NCBI RefSeq assembly: GCF_030848805.1
Contig: NC_092362.1
Coordinates: forward strand, 19,327,642 to 19,391,641
DNA: 64,000 nucleotides
DNA from: Temnothorax longispinosus
Taxonomy: Eukaryota; Arthropoda; Insecta; Hymenoptera; Formicidae
Direction of reading: 5' to 3'
Part shown: piece by piece, positions 12,661-24,670 of the stretch
Layout: the number at the start of each line of letters is the position of its first letter
Position numbering within the stretch: the first letter of the stretch is position 1
Translations under genes and position numbers: made by a program
The notes under the pieces: generated by a model
What the model saw: the letters and a program-made list of their open reading frames with translations, nothing else
Database searches by the model: none
Told to the model about the DNA's origin: nothing

Positions 12661-15600
12661 ACGTTTTTCGCTGCTAATTAATTCATCTCGCGCCAACAAG
12701 GTCACTGAAATAACCGACTGAGATAACGTTATATTATTCAATACAGTCGCACTATACGTGGTCCACCGTAGTCAAGCGATGTCCGTTAATTTGTAAAAAA
12801 TGATACCCGCGATATTCTTTCAGTTGACAATTTAGTTGCGATTAAAAATTGATATTTAGACATAAAATATTAATACTAATTCGCAGAACGCTGAACTGAT
12901 GAAATCGTTATATGTCAGTTTTACTAATTAATTCTTTAATTTATACTGTTTTTCTCTTAATCAAAAACAGAGAATAAAAAATTCCGTCATTAGCGAAATC
13001 AATCCTAAATAATCAGGTTTTCGTAGGTTTCAATATTTTCTTAAATGAACCGGTCTCTCTTATTACATATAACATAGATTAAATAAAAACTGTAAATCTA
13101 AGATAAATATACATAACATATATGTTAACACATCACATACATATGTTCTGATTTATAATATCTAGAAATTATTTACAAGACGAATTACTCTGTGGATCGG
13201 ACACATGGGATACATTTTACTCTCATCGTCACGACTCCTAAAAATTTCTTGACTTTTTCTATCTTTCTCAGATATCGCGACAATCATCCCACGATAGGAC
13301 TCTATTCAAACGTACGTCACCCTGTTTTCTTGCACGGTCACTCAGTATAAGGGAAATCTTTAGTCACGTCTGTCTCAAGGGATCGTCTCAAAATTTTGAC
13401 GGGACTCGTAGGGTTCGAGACAAGATGGTGGGTCGATGATGGCGGCGGGTAGTTGCGAAAATGTAGAATGACGAGGGAGGAGCGGTTACAGGGTTAGCCG
13501 GGAGCGTATCCATGACGACCGACCGCCCCACGTACCCTCCGAGATCCCGGATGCTCCCCTCGGCATCCCAGCATCCCACCCTTTCCACCCTCTCCTCTTC
13601 CCGCCAGCTCCCTTCTCACTCACCCACCGCCGCCCCGCGGTTCTCTCCCTGCGTTTCGCCATCCCGGGCAACCCTCTACGGCCACCGGGCTTTCTCTATC
13701 TTCCCCTATCTGCGGCCCGCTCCGGGGGATGCACGGCTACTTAGATTTTAAGTCGGGCCATTTCGTGCCGCGTACCTATACCTAACCCGGCTATAATTCT
13801 CGCTAGATACAGACGTGGCCGACAAAGGAGCTGAATTCTCCGCGAAATTTCGGCCCTCGTTCTCGCTCTCGCTCTCGCGCGCGACGGAATTTCGATGCGA
13901 AGCGCGAGGCACAAATTTCGCGCGGTACAAAAGCTTCTCGGGAATTAAAACCGTCGACTTCGCTGAAACTCACGGTACGCCGTATTTTAGCTGCACGATA
14001 ATTCTCCAGTAATGGAATGTCGAGTTGGAGACGGCGAAACTTGATTATTAAACGTAATGTACGGTAATTGAACCTAGCACAGAACAATTCTTGAGAAATG
14101 AGATGTTGAGTTGGACAGGACGAAAGTAATACATTATCAACATTACTATATTGTACAATAAGTTTTGAATAATTATTGGGTTGGAAAGGACGGAATAGAT
14201 TTGGAAAAGTATTGGCGAATGTTGATTGTTGGTCGTGAACACTTTTCCAAATTCATCTGTCTAATATTAATAGATAGAAGAGAAGACAAAGAGAGAACTT
14301 ATAGTTGATGGCTAACATTAACACTTGATCACTATCTGATATCTATATGATGTAAAAATCATTATATTTTATATTAATGACAAAATTGTTTCAATCAGAA
14401 TCTTATTTTGTCTTTATTACTTATTGTACCCTAAAAAATTAGAACAGTTAGTTGGAAATTGATTCTTGAGCGTGCGTTATTTCAGAAAAATATCTACATT
14501 CAAAGCGATCTCACAGTAATAGTCGAACGTTAAATACAAATATTTTTGCGTTTATTTTCTTTAACTTGTCATGTAATCTGCACCAGCACCAACAAAGTTG
14601 AGGGGCAGCGGAAGTGTCGGTCATTGTGTCAGCGTGTCTCAGGGTAATGCATGTATTTAATGTTTGCCGGTCAAGCACCATCCCTCGGGTAGCTTGTTTG
14701 AACACGTAATTGATGTTTGACAAGACGAGGTGACACGCGTGCCGACATCGTGTTTGTCAGTTCACACGCGTTAACCTTTTTAACATGAGCAATAAACGAC
14801 GCACTTTATAGATGCACATCTATTGCATCTATTCTATTAAATCGAGCACATAACGAATTCAACGCACACGGTCATAATCTTATAGATTCAAGTGCAACAG
14901 AGTCCAATTTCTATGACCTTTCTTTATCTGAAATGTATATTCAATCAGATATTTTTAAATTAATCGTTAAACTCAAATATAAAATAGAAAAGTTAGAAAT
15001 GCTTAGTGATCGCAATTTTATACATGCATATTAAATGTATTTCATAAAACATAAATATACCATAAAAATGATAATTTTTAATCGTGATGTTATCAGCTTT
15101 ATAATAATTTCCTTTATAATAGTTATTGCCTTTATAAAAAAAAGAAAAAATTGCTTTAATTGTCAGCCGATTCTGTGTCCGGTAATTATATTTGAAGTAT
15201 ACGATCATTCTATGATACCGTTAAAACTCAAAGCGCCGGTCTCAACCACGACACTTTAACACCCTTTGACGGAAGAGTTTCTAAACGGTGATATTTCGTA
15301 TCGTATGGGTGTAACGTTGCCTCTCATCTATCTAATTGCACGGAATATATTGAGAGAGACTGTTCTAAATGGTGCTACATGAAAGAGAGCTCCGCTCCAC
15401 CTACCCCTTGCTATAGAAATTGACTCGTCTATAGACGACGAAATTGATTTCCACTGTTCTCACCTATATTAAGCACTGGCATTTAAATGTAAAGTTTAAA
15501 TGTGAAATAATAAAATGATACATAGATTAAATTGTCAATTTTATAAAAGTCGTGAAATAGGAAAATATAGATTATTGTGTTGGAATTTATATAATAACTC

Positions 15601-15803
15601 TTACATTATCAAAAATTTTCTGTCAGGAAATGCAGTGGAAATTAAATCATTTGTGAATTTCTTTATATATTTTCTAAATTAACTTTTATACATATTTTGT
15701 TATAATTAAAATTTTTAAATTAATCTTTTAACAGCAAATATTTCTTATTTATATACCGTATAAAAAAAGGTATATTCATAAAATAAATATAAGTTATGAA
15801 AAA

Positions 15804-15821
15804 GTGTGTGTGTGTGTGTGT
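15804..15821. repeat. TG dinucleotide microsatellite
   Basis: A short pure GT/TG run lies in AT-rich intron. It has no other feature around it. Confidence 0.9.
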
Positions 15822-18074
15822 ATGAGGAATATTATAAGAAAATTTCCTATTTTCTTTAATATTCCATGCATCCTGTTTCTAATATCGCTAAATGTATTTA
15901 ACAATATATTAATCTGTTGGAAATTTTTGTTACAAAAAGATCGATTCTAAATGTCTCGAACAGTATAACGATATACGAACATAAAAAATGTAAATTTTGT
16001 GAGACCAATTTAGGATCATTCTATGTAGTCGTGTCTTAGCATCGAAGAAGGGAGGATCACGGTGACCGAGACGCGTTGATAATTGCCGGTATCGGTTAAC
16101 CCAGGGGGTGGTTATGGGTCTCGAACACCCCATGCTACGATCCGGTGGCCCCCCTCGATTCTCTCTGAGCGTGATCCCTTTTGCCCTTTATCCATGAACC
16201 TCTGCAAGCCCCTTCGCTTCCGCTACCAGTGGCACCGGTAACTGCGACTAGTCTAACCCTCGTTCCCAGCGTTCGGGGGTGACTAAGGGTCAGAGAATCG
16301 TAACTGTCTCTCTTTTAAAAAATGGAAGGAATACATTAAGAACCCTCAGACGCAAAACGAGGCTCGACTTCCGTCCTCGTGCAGGATTTTTCCTTGGACT
16401 GGGCGCAAACTCTTATTCTCGAGGTAATTAGGCATACTAATGATACGCGGACTTTTACGTATAAAAGCGGTTACACACGCGCGAATAATTAGTTCAAGAA
16501 TATTAATAACTAAATTAAATAACTCGATTTTCTTGATATACACATAATAATTTTTAAATAATTTTTTAAAATATAATCAACTCTTATTATATATATATGT
16601 TCTACCAATTTATAGAAAATTATTTTATTTAAAAAACTACTTATTTAATCTATTAATTTTCAATCAGTCGATATTACTATACAATAAATAGTATTCTCGC
16701 GAGTTTATCCCTCTGTCACCCTGTCTTTTTTCTTCCTTCTTCTCTTCGACCTCCTCTTTCTCTCTTTCCTTCTCTCATTTCGTGTCGTTCAGGTCGATCG
16801 CGCACGACCGATTTTGGTATCCCCGCGGGGTTCCGTCTTTCTATTCGCGCAGTTCTCCTACGGGTCGTTGCAGGCCCCGTGACTAATCATGATAGTTCCG
16901 CTCGGGAACGGCGGGGACACACGACTCTCGGTTCCGGTTCCGGCGCGTGCTGTCACCCCCTCCGGGACCCTCTCTGTTCCAGCGTCGACCGCCTGGCCGC
17001 TACCCCCTGGCGCTGTTGGCAAGCCGCCCTCCCGCGCAATTATTGCGCTTCGCAACAAAGAACGTGGCGCGCGGCTTCGAAGGGCCAGGTTGCTCCTACC
17101 GCTGCCTTATCTTCGTGACCGAACCCTTCGTTCGGTTTTCTCGCTACGCGAGTTCCTTTTCCCTTTTCTTCCTCAAAACATCAAACGGTCGTATTTGATG
17201 ATTACGTTCCTACAGTGCGTAATATGATTGAAACTTGAATTAAATAGCTGGTGGATAACGTACAACAAAGAACTCTCTGTGCAAAAAAATAAACTTTCAC
17301 TTTCTTGATAATTTAATATTGATCAATCGATAACATTATTATTTTTAAGAATATGCAAATTCACTCTTGATAAATAAAAAAGAACTCTTTATCGTAGTGG
17401 ACGATATACGTAAATCCGCATCTAAATCCGTCCCAACGTTTGCATGCATCTTTTACTGTCCCATCATCGCATCCTAAATCGTGTCAACGCGGATTAAATT
17501 ATCTAGTATTACAACCGCGAACCGCGTTCCCCGACTGCAGCATTGTAATTTACGCTGAAACTGCAATTTACGGTAAACGAAGAGGCGGCTGTTCGCCGAA
17601 TTTCTTCCGGGAATTCTCAGATTTTCGGATTTCCGCTTTGAAGGCCCTACGGCTTTACGCCGTGTCCTCGACTTACCCCGATCCACGCGCGCGTTTCCAG
17701 CATGTATTACCCGTAACACGTCAAGGAGCAGCGAGGTCGCTCGTCGGCCCCACGAACGAATCATTATTCATTCTCGCGCGACCTATGGCCCACCCACCCG
17801 ACGTCGTGAAATAACCTCGTTAAGCCACTAACTGCCGCGGCTGGTCTGGCTGGTGAGAGCGTGCTAGTAGAAACATTACTAGCGAGAGGGGAAGAACAGC
17901 GGGAGGGAACCCGAAGAAGGAGAGGAGGAAGAACATGGGAGAACGACCGGTGAAAGAGCGAGACAACGACGGCTATGTAAGTGCGAATATTACCGGGGAA
18001 TGGAGGAAAGCAGGGAGGAGAAAGAAGAAGACAAGAAAGGAAGAGAGAAAAAAAGAGCGAGCGAGAAAGTTTTA

Positions 18075-18086
18075 CCCCCCCCCCCC
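18075..18086. repeat. C homopolymer run
   Basis: About 12 consecutive C bases lie within a purine-rich, GC-rich island. Runs like this are prone to length error in assembly, so reading frames crossing it should not be trusted. Confidence 0.9.
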
Positions 18087-19284
18087 GCATGACTCGGCGG
18101 AAATTCGCGCGAGAGCGGTCCGCCCTTGCGACGCGGTTTATTATGCGTTCGCGCAAGAGGGTGCATGTATGTACGTACATACGCCGTCGCACGACTTCGT
18201 AAATCCGGCCCTCGACAGATCGTATTACGCGATAAATTTTAATTCTCGCCCGTGATCGCCGCGCTTGCATGCCGTGGCGTTTTCTCGCGCCCCGGTAGTG
18301 GCCTTCGTTGATTGCGCGATAAATACGGAGTATCCTGGAGAATTTATGTAACAATGAAACACTCGCCCTTGTTAAAGTTGAAAAAAACTATAGCCTATTT
18401 ACAGAATTATTCCAGATTGAAAGTCAAAATATTTGAATAATATATAATAATAAAAAATCTTAATATAATAATAAAAAATCTTAATATTCATTTAATTTAA
18501 ATAGAAATTTATATTAACAAAATTTGAAGTTAAAGCCTTATTAGCAATATGAAAAAACTGAAATAAATTCTTGATCGCAGTAATTAAAGTCCGAACAAAT
18601 TGCGTTCTATAATCCTCATTCGCAAAAGCGACTTATGTAATTGTGACTCATAAAGCACCGCAATTAATCGTAGCAAAAACAGTTAAACTTAGTCTTATAA
18701 ATTTTCTTTCGCCCTAAATTGAATTTAGATTAATACGAATATCGGTGTGGATTATAACTCTTGTAGCAAAAATCTCTTATCGTGATAAGATCACGTCGAC
18801 GAACGATGAGACAAATTATTAACGATGATCGGTTAAGAGGATGACGATGGAAACGCATTGGATACGAGCCTCCCAGCATCTTCGGCAAAGCGGTTTCGAA
18901 TCAATAGTGAAACGTTGTCTACTAACTACGCGCAAAATTCTCCCAGGTTTCTTCAACCCCTGAACAGATGGCACTGTATTGCGAAATCATCCCTTATTTT
19001 AGTTTGCCTAAAATGTGGCAGATGTCTCGCGCATATTGTTCGCATCCCTCTGACTGCAAAAGATATTATTCTATTTGGAGGGTTGCAAGTGTTCACATTT
19101 GAATCGCAGATAATGACTTCCCCGATAAGCATATTACGCGTCGTTCCATATCCTGATAATGTAATTTTAGATTGTATAACCGCTAATAAAATACACAATT
19201 TCAATTAACGATAAATATAAATGGTGTGTATTATAATTATTAATTAAGTATTTTAATATTGTACCAAACTGAATATATACTTGT

Positions 19285-19454
19285 AAGGGGCGTGGCACAT
19301 AAAAAAACTTAAGCAGTAAAACTTAATCAGTAAGCAAATCAGCCAATCACAGTCAAGAACTTAAGATAAAACGTAAGCAGTAGCGAATCCATACCGTTGA
19401 TTTCCTTACTACTTACGTCTTACTGCTTAAGTTTTTATTATGTGCCAGGGCCTT
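19285..19454. mobile_element. MITE-like element with about 34-bp terminal inverted repeats
   Basis: The left end AAGGGGCGTGGCACATA is mirrored at the right end, which reverse-complements to AAGGCCCTGGCACATA; both are followed by AAAAACTTAAGCAGTAA. The 170-bp element has no coding capacity and contains further inverted copies of the TTAAGCAGTA / ACTTACG motif. This is a non-autonomous DNA transposon by structure. The target duplication is not clear-cut and the family is unassigned. Confidence 0.8.
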
Positions 19455-20207
19455 AAATCTGCAGATCTCTTTGAGTCTTTAACTTTTAAATTTTTTGAAA
19501 CATGCAAGTTTATAAATTTTCTAATTTTTTAAAAATAAAGTTATACAATTGTTTATATTCTTTGAGTTTTCTACTCCTTAAAATATAAAATAAATGCTTA
19601 TGTGTCGTTCGATTTAAAAATCGCGAAATTCAGTTACGGTATTCGTAAATTATCTTACTTTTGTCTCTTCTCTAGTTCTTCATTATTAAGTTCACAAATA
19701 ATATATTTCGTATTACTGTCGAAATTGATATAAACAAATTTTTTCAGTTCAGTAGTTGTATGCAAGAAATCATTACTTATGCGTTTAATCTCTCGTCGGA
19801 TTTCCTGGGAGCACTCAGGGCTTCCTAGGAACGCGGTAAAAGCTGCAGCGAGATTGGCCCTTTAGCGTCAAAGCATCGGCCAAAGTTACCCCGTCACCTC
19901 CATTAGTTAGAAAAGAAACGGGCCCTTTAACCGCGACAAAGGTGAGGGTTGAGATCGTGTCGAGTGTGGTAGTGCGTGATCTGTTGCTCGCACGCTGCTA
20001 TGCACGTCGACAATATTGACTGCCAGCTAAGGAAAGGCGAAAAAAAGAGGGAGAGGAGGGGGCGCTAAGGGACTCCCTTTTCCAATGCTCACTCCCCAGT
20101 CACTCCTTCATTGACGGAACATTAAGCACACACGATAACGCATGATTAACTGGCTAATGACTCTCTCTTTTTCGCTCTCGCTTTTCGTCGCCGACGGGGG
20201 ACGCGCC

Positions 20208-20613
20208 CGCCGATTTCTGCGACGTCACCGTCGTCACTTCCGAAATAAAATAGACTCTCGTTTGCCCTACTACAAGCGATTGACATCTCGTCTCGTTAAT
20301 CGGTCTCGGTTAGTAATTCGTTATATAAATTCTATTCAGGCCGTATTTGCAATATCATAAAATTTGTACTCTACATTTCTACAATCTCATGAAAAGTCTA
20401 TATATTTTATACATATATTTATTAGCACGGGGCAATTTTGGTGCCGATAAGAACGGAAGGAAAGAAAAGAGAATGCATCCGCCAATTTCTACGACGTCAC
20501 TGCGTTGTCACTTCCGAAATAAAATAGACCCTCATTTTTCTCGCGATAAGCGGCTGACATTTTGCATCGTTAATCGATGGACTAGCAATTTGTAAGGGAC
20601 AAATTCTACTTGG
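20208..20613. repeat. Diverged tandem duplication, two copies of about 135 bp
   Basis: A block at about 20208-20340 recurs at about 20479-20613. The best-conserved part reads GACGTCAC, then GTCACTTCCGAAATAAAATAG, in both copies, followed by similar GATAAGCG/ACAAGCG, GACAT and TCGTTAATCG segments and an AAATTCTA end. The copies are about 270 bases apart and differ at many positions, so the duplication is old. Each copy contains CRE-like GACGTCAC and ETS-like TTCCG half sites. It could be a duplicated regulatory module or a repeat fragment. Confidence 0.7.
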
Positions 20614-21070
20614 TGAAGTGTTCGAGAATTGTCAACGTTTCAAGGAATTAGCTCGTTTATAATTTCATAATCAACATAGGTACTTTATACGAATTGCTGT
20701 TATAATGACGGAAAAGACAAATTGAAAATATAGAGTGTCATACAATTCGCTATTTCAATTTTAATAAATTCTTTAATTTTCCCTTAGTAGAAATGAAGAA
20801 ACGTCATTTACTATAAATTCATAATTTCATGTATAACCAAGTTTCAGATAAAAATTTTTTTAAGATAAAATCCACTTATAAAGATTAATTAAAGAATATT
20901 ATTTAAAAAAATTTGTTTGGACCTATTAAAGTTTAGTTCGTGAAAAATCCTTCTGTTTGAATCTCTGGAAAATTATTAGCATCCCGATTAAAACTCTACT
21001 AAGAAAAGATTTTGTCAAAAATCTATAATTAAAATCAATGTCGTGTTGCAAAGTACCTTATATGTCAAAG

Positions 21071-21178
21071 AGCATGTTATTAAATCTTTGAAATAATAGA
21101 AATCATGAAAAACAGAATAGTATCATATCCAACAATTTGCAAGCTATTGTATTATTTCAAAGATTTAATAACGCATGC
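21071..21178. repeat. Foldback repeat with arms of about 24-28 bp
   Basis: The left arm contains GTTATTAAATCTTTGAAATA and the right arm is its near-perfect inverse (TATTTCAAAGATTTAATAAC), separated by about 50 bases. Outer bases (GCATG on both sides) extend the match. It may be a remnant MITE or a hairpin-forming sequence. No protein is encoded. Confidence 0.8.
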
Positions 21179-21288
21179 CATTTCTTAAATAAACAACTTC
21201 AGAAAGTTTCACAAAAATATTATGTCTTAAAACTAAAGCAGCACATTTTATTTTCCAATATTACAATCAATACTTTTGCTTAAGACCG

Positions 21289-21338
21289 GTAACTCGTTTC
21301 CTGTTTAACGTTCAACGTAAACGTTGAACAGGAGTTAC
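21289..21338. repeat. Short palindromic hairpin
   Basis: GTAACTC at the left pairs with GAGTTAC at the right. The inner arms TTCAACG and CGTTGAA pair around a short loop, with a four-base insertion on one side. It lies about 110 bases beyond the larger foldback at 21071. Its role is unknown. Confidence 0.6.
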
Positions 21339-22149
21339 GACCGATGTTTTTTCGTTGCCAAAAGTTAGGAGTGTTATGTATGAGTTACGTTGCAGATACG
21401 TAAAACTGATTGAAAATCGTGGACCGTGAACTCTGATAAAATCTGAGATATGATAAAGTGAGCTTCACGCTCCATCGTATGCATTAGTTATGAGGCAGCG
21501 TCATCGCGTGTTATATGCAGTCATTACAGCTGCGATGATTAATTCCTCGTGAGGGTGCAACTGATTATCATAAATTTTATTGCTAGTACGATATTTTCTT
21601 CCTTATGTGATTCGCGAAAGGAGTAACTACGGGGTTTATCGTCGTATATATCGACCAAAACGCTAAAGTTGCAATATTTGTTCAGTTTGTTCTTAACATT
21701 TCAAGATTCGTTTTTTGCTATAATTTATATTGTTGTATACAATGTTCTAAATAATATTAGCTTCTCTGGCAATGATGGAGAAAGATATAAACTGCATTTT
21801 TCCAGTAATTAAAGCCATAAAAGATGAGAGCAATGCAATGCCCAAAATTATATAATTGTTTTTCAAATCACGTTATACTTGTAAGAAAATAAGTAAACAC
21901 ATATTCGCATAAAATTGTCAAAAATATATTCCGCAGCAACTGTAGAATAGGAAATCTAAAACGAATAAGGCGTGACCATTGGACAATTTTCAATCAGCAA
22001 TCTTTAACAGAAACTTAGAAAGCCTGAATCTAGCAACAGCTTTCATTCTTAAATAGACGTCTCACTAAAATTTTCGAAATTCAAACATTCTGATTCAATT
22101 GCGCTATAATCAGATCCTTAAACACGGAACAAATCTTGGTTTTCAGCGT

Positions 22150-22710
22150 AACGTTATCGCGCGAGACGGCGTGTCGCGTTTCACGTTTAAATCATTGAAA
22201 GGCAAGCGGTTTGGATATGTCGCGATCGCCGTATCGGCCGTGGAAGAAAGCGTGACGAAGCGGATAGAGGGATAGCGAGGCGGACGGCGAGAGGAAGGGG
22301 CGGCTATTGCTGCCACGAGTGCGAGGACGACGGGGCGACCGGTGTTTGTGGCGTCCGCTGCTGCCGCCACCGCCGCCCCGGCCGCCGACAAAAAGGCGAG
22401 AGAATTTCCTGAAATCCTTTCTGAGGGTCTGATTGCCATCATTATCGTGGAGTGGGTAGGAGTAGCAACGGCACCGTGGGGAGGATAGGGCGCCCCTACG
22501 GGGATGGGTTTCGTTCGGGTGGGCAGGAGGATGAGAATAGTTAGGAGTGGAAGTCTCCCTCTCATCCCCCTTCCATCCCCCGGTTTGATAGGGGGATTCG
22601 GGTGTAGAGGAGAGGGCGGGATAGCGAGCGAGTGGAGGACAATCAGCGGTATTCAGCACGAGCTGAGAACTGGAAGACCAGGGAAGCCGCGCGCGCGCGC
22701 GCACGGGTTG

Positions 22711-22745
<35 letters not shown>

Positions 22746-22980
22746 CGCCAACGATGACGACGACCACGACGAGGAGGACGAGGATTCTCCACGTTTCTCT
22801 TATGCACGAGATCGATCGACCACCGACACCCCGCGATTCGGCGTAACACCCGCTGTTCCTGGCCACCGGAAGCTGCTGAACTGTGGCAGTCGAACTGTGG
22901 CGCGTTCCTCTGTGGGTTCTCTACGGATCGAATTCCACCATCCGTCAGAGTTCCACCAACCACCGACGACACATTGTGAA
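22150..22980. other. GC-rich intronic island with CGA trinucleotide repeat
   Basis: A block of about 800 bases is strongly GC-rich and includes a CG dinucleotide run at about 22688-22702 and a GAC trinucleotide run at about 22711-22743. The overlapping frames on both strands (Asp-rich on the plus, Arg/Val-rich on the minus) are repeat translations. I found no convincing splice signals tying them to a gene. A promoter or enhancer role is possible. Confidence 0.4.
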
Positions 22981-23157
22981 TTCTTTTTTGGTTCTTAAGA
23001 TTATGATTAATGCTAGATGAAACATCTAGGAATTATGGAATAGAATCTTAAAATAAAAGGGGGGCATCTTAACATTCAAACATCACGCGCGAAAAATAAT
23101 GTATAATTTATATTTTTGGTATACTGAAATGATACAATTTTAGTAAGAGATTTTTAA

Positions 23158-23509
23158 CCCTTAAATGCCACCCGGGGTCCAGAGGACCCCAGACCCTTTA
23201 GAATGAAATGTTTTTAAATGTTCTTGCCAAAAATGGAGCTCATGCTCCCATTGATGATAGTTGAGTGATTGACCTACCCGTTTGTACACTTAGCAATACT
23301 CAGTTTACTTAATTTTTTATACTATGTTGAAATTGAAATTTTAACAATATAAGCATTTTATTCTCTTTTCTAAGCCTTGAACAACATTGAAAATAATTTT
23401 CATAACTAAATATAAAAAAATCAATGAGTAAGGAGACATTTTTCATGCTGGGGTCTTTTAGACCCCATGTGTCATTTACGAGATTCTTGAGAGGTGTGGC
23501 ATTTAAGGG
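23158..23509. mobile_element. piggyBac-like MITE with TTAA target duplication
   Basis: The element is 352 bp, flanked on both sides by TTAA (23154-23157 and 23510-23513). Its ends are perfect inverted repeats CCCTTAAATGCCAC and GTGGCATTTAAGGG. Sub-terminal palindromes of GGGGTC..GACCCC type occur near both ends. TTAA duplication and CCC-starting termini are hallmarks of the piggyBac superfamily. No transposase is encoded, so it is a non-autonomous copy needing enzyme in trans. Confidence 0.88.
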
Positions 23510-24323
23510 TTAACTACTTTTGTAGTATATTATAATGTTGAAGCAGATATTAATTAGTGCGAAAGACTGTATCATACATAAAATGATTGAGTTAAAGATT
23601 AAGATTCTATAACACACAAATAACCATAATTGATAAAAAAATGTAATGGAAGTTATTTGTTTCGCGGCATTTAAAATATAGAAATGTAATCACATATACG
23701 TGTAAAAAGTCTAATCAACCATGAAGCGCGAATATCTCATGCTGCTTAATAATTTATTACTGCAATCCAGTGAATATATTCTCCTATCTAGTTAACCGGC
23801 GGAAGCGTAAGCTACTTTGATATCGCGGGAAAGGAAGGTGTTTAATTCGCGCGATGAGCACTGTGCTAACTTTGTTGCACGTCCCGCTTTATATTAAAAC
23901 GTACGCGTTCACGCTTTTATTGAATACACGTATTTTACTGCGCCCAAAGGTATAAAGCTTGATAAAGTTGTCAAGCGGCGCTTCACGTAATTGCTGCGTA
24001 AGAGGGACATCATCTGTGATCTCCCCCGAGAGCATGTGCGCTGCTCGCGAAACGAAGCGATAATCATCGCAGCTGTTGCCGGGGACGAGACGTCACACAC
24101 ACGGGAAAAGGAACGTCCGCGTATCACGCGGTGCTCACCGCGGCATTCCGAAAGAAAACCATGACCTCGGTTCGCCGATTTCTTCGACCTTCCTGTTTCA
24201 CCCCCTACCCCCGGGAAGGAATTCCTCTCCCCCGCCGTCCCCCGTCGTCGCTCGTCGGACCTCGCCTTGCCTCACGGATCAAAGCGAGGTAACCGAATAA
24301 CAATGCCAACGTGAGTAAAACCA

Positions 24324-24519
<196 letters not shown>

Positions 24520-24604
24520 CCCACCCCCTGTTCTCTCTGTCTCTTTCTTTCTATCTCGCTTTCGTACATGCGAGCCACACGCGCACATATCCGCGCGATG
24601 TGTG

Positions 24605-24670
24605 ATGTGGCGTGGCGTGGCGTGGTGTGGTGTGGTGTGGTGTGGCGCGGCGCGGCGTGGCGCGATGTGG
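24605..24670. repeat. Variable TGTGG/CGTGG pentamer tandem repeat
   Basis: About thirteen tandem five-base units, alternating CGTGG, TGTGG and CGCGG, follow the CT tract by about 90 bases. This is a short G-rich minisatellite. The G-rich strand could form unusual structure, but that is inference. Confidence 0.85.

Noticed and set aside
16020..16160. tRNA-like GGGTCTCGAAC stretch
   Set aside because: No A box at the correct distance and no cloverleaf can be folded.
17935..18255. 106-codon plus-strand frame with a GTAAGT nearby
   Set aside because: Lys/Arg/Glu-rich translation of a purine-rich tract interrupted by a C homopolymer; the donor-like site has no supported exon before it.
22143..22998. 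Overlapping frames of 140-224 codons
   Set aside because: Repeat-derived Asp, Val or Arg tracts on opposite strands, with no splice partner.
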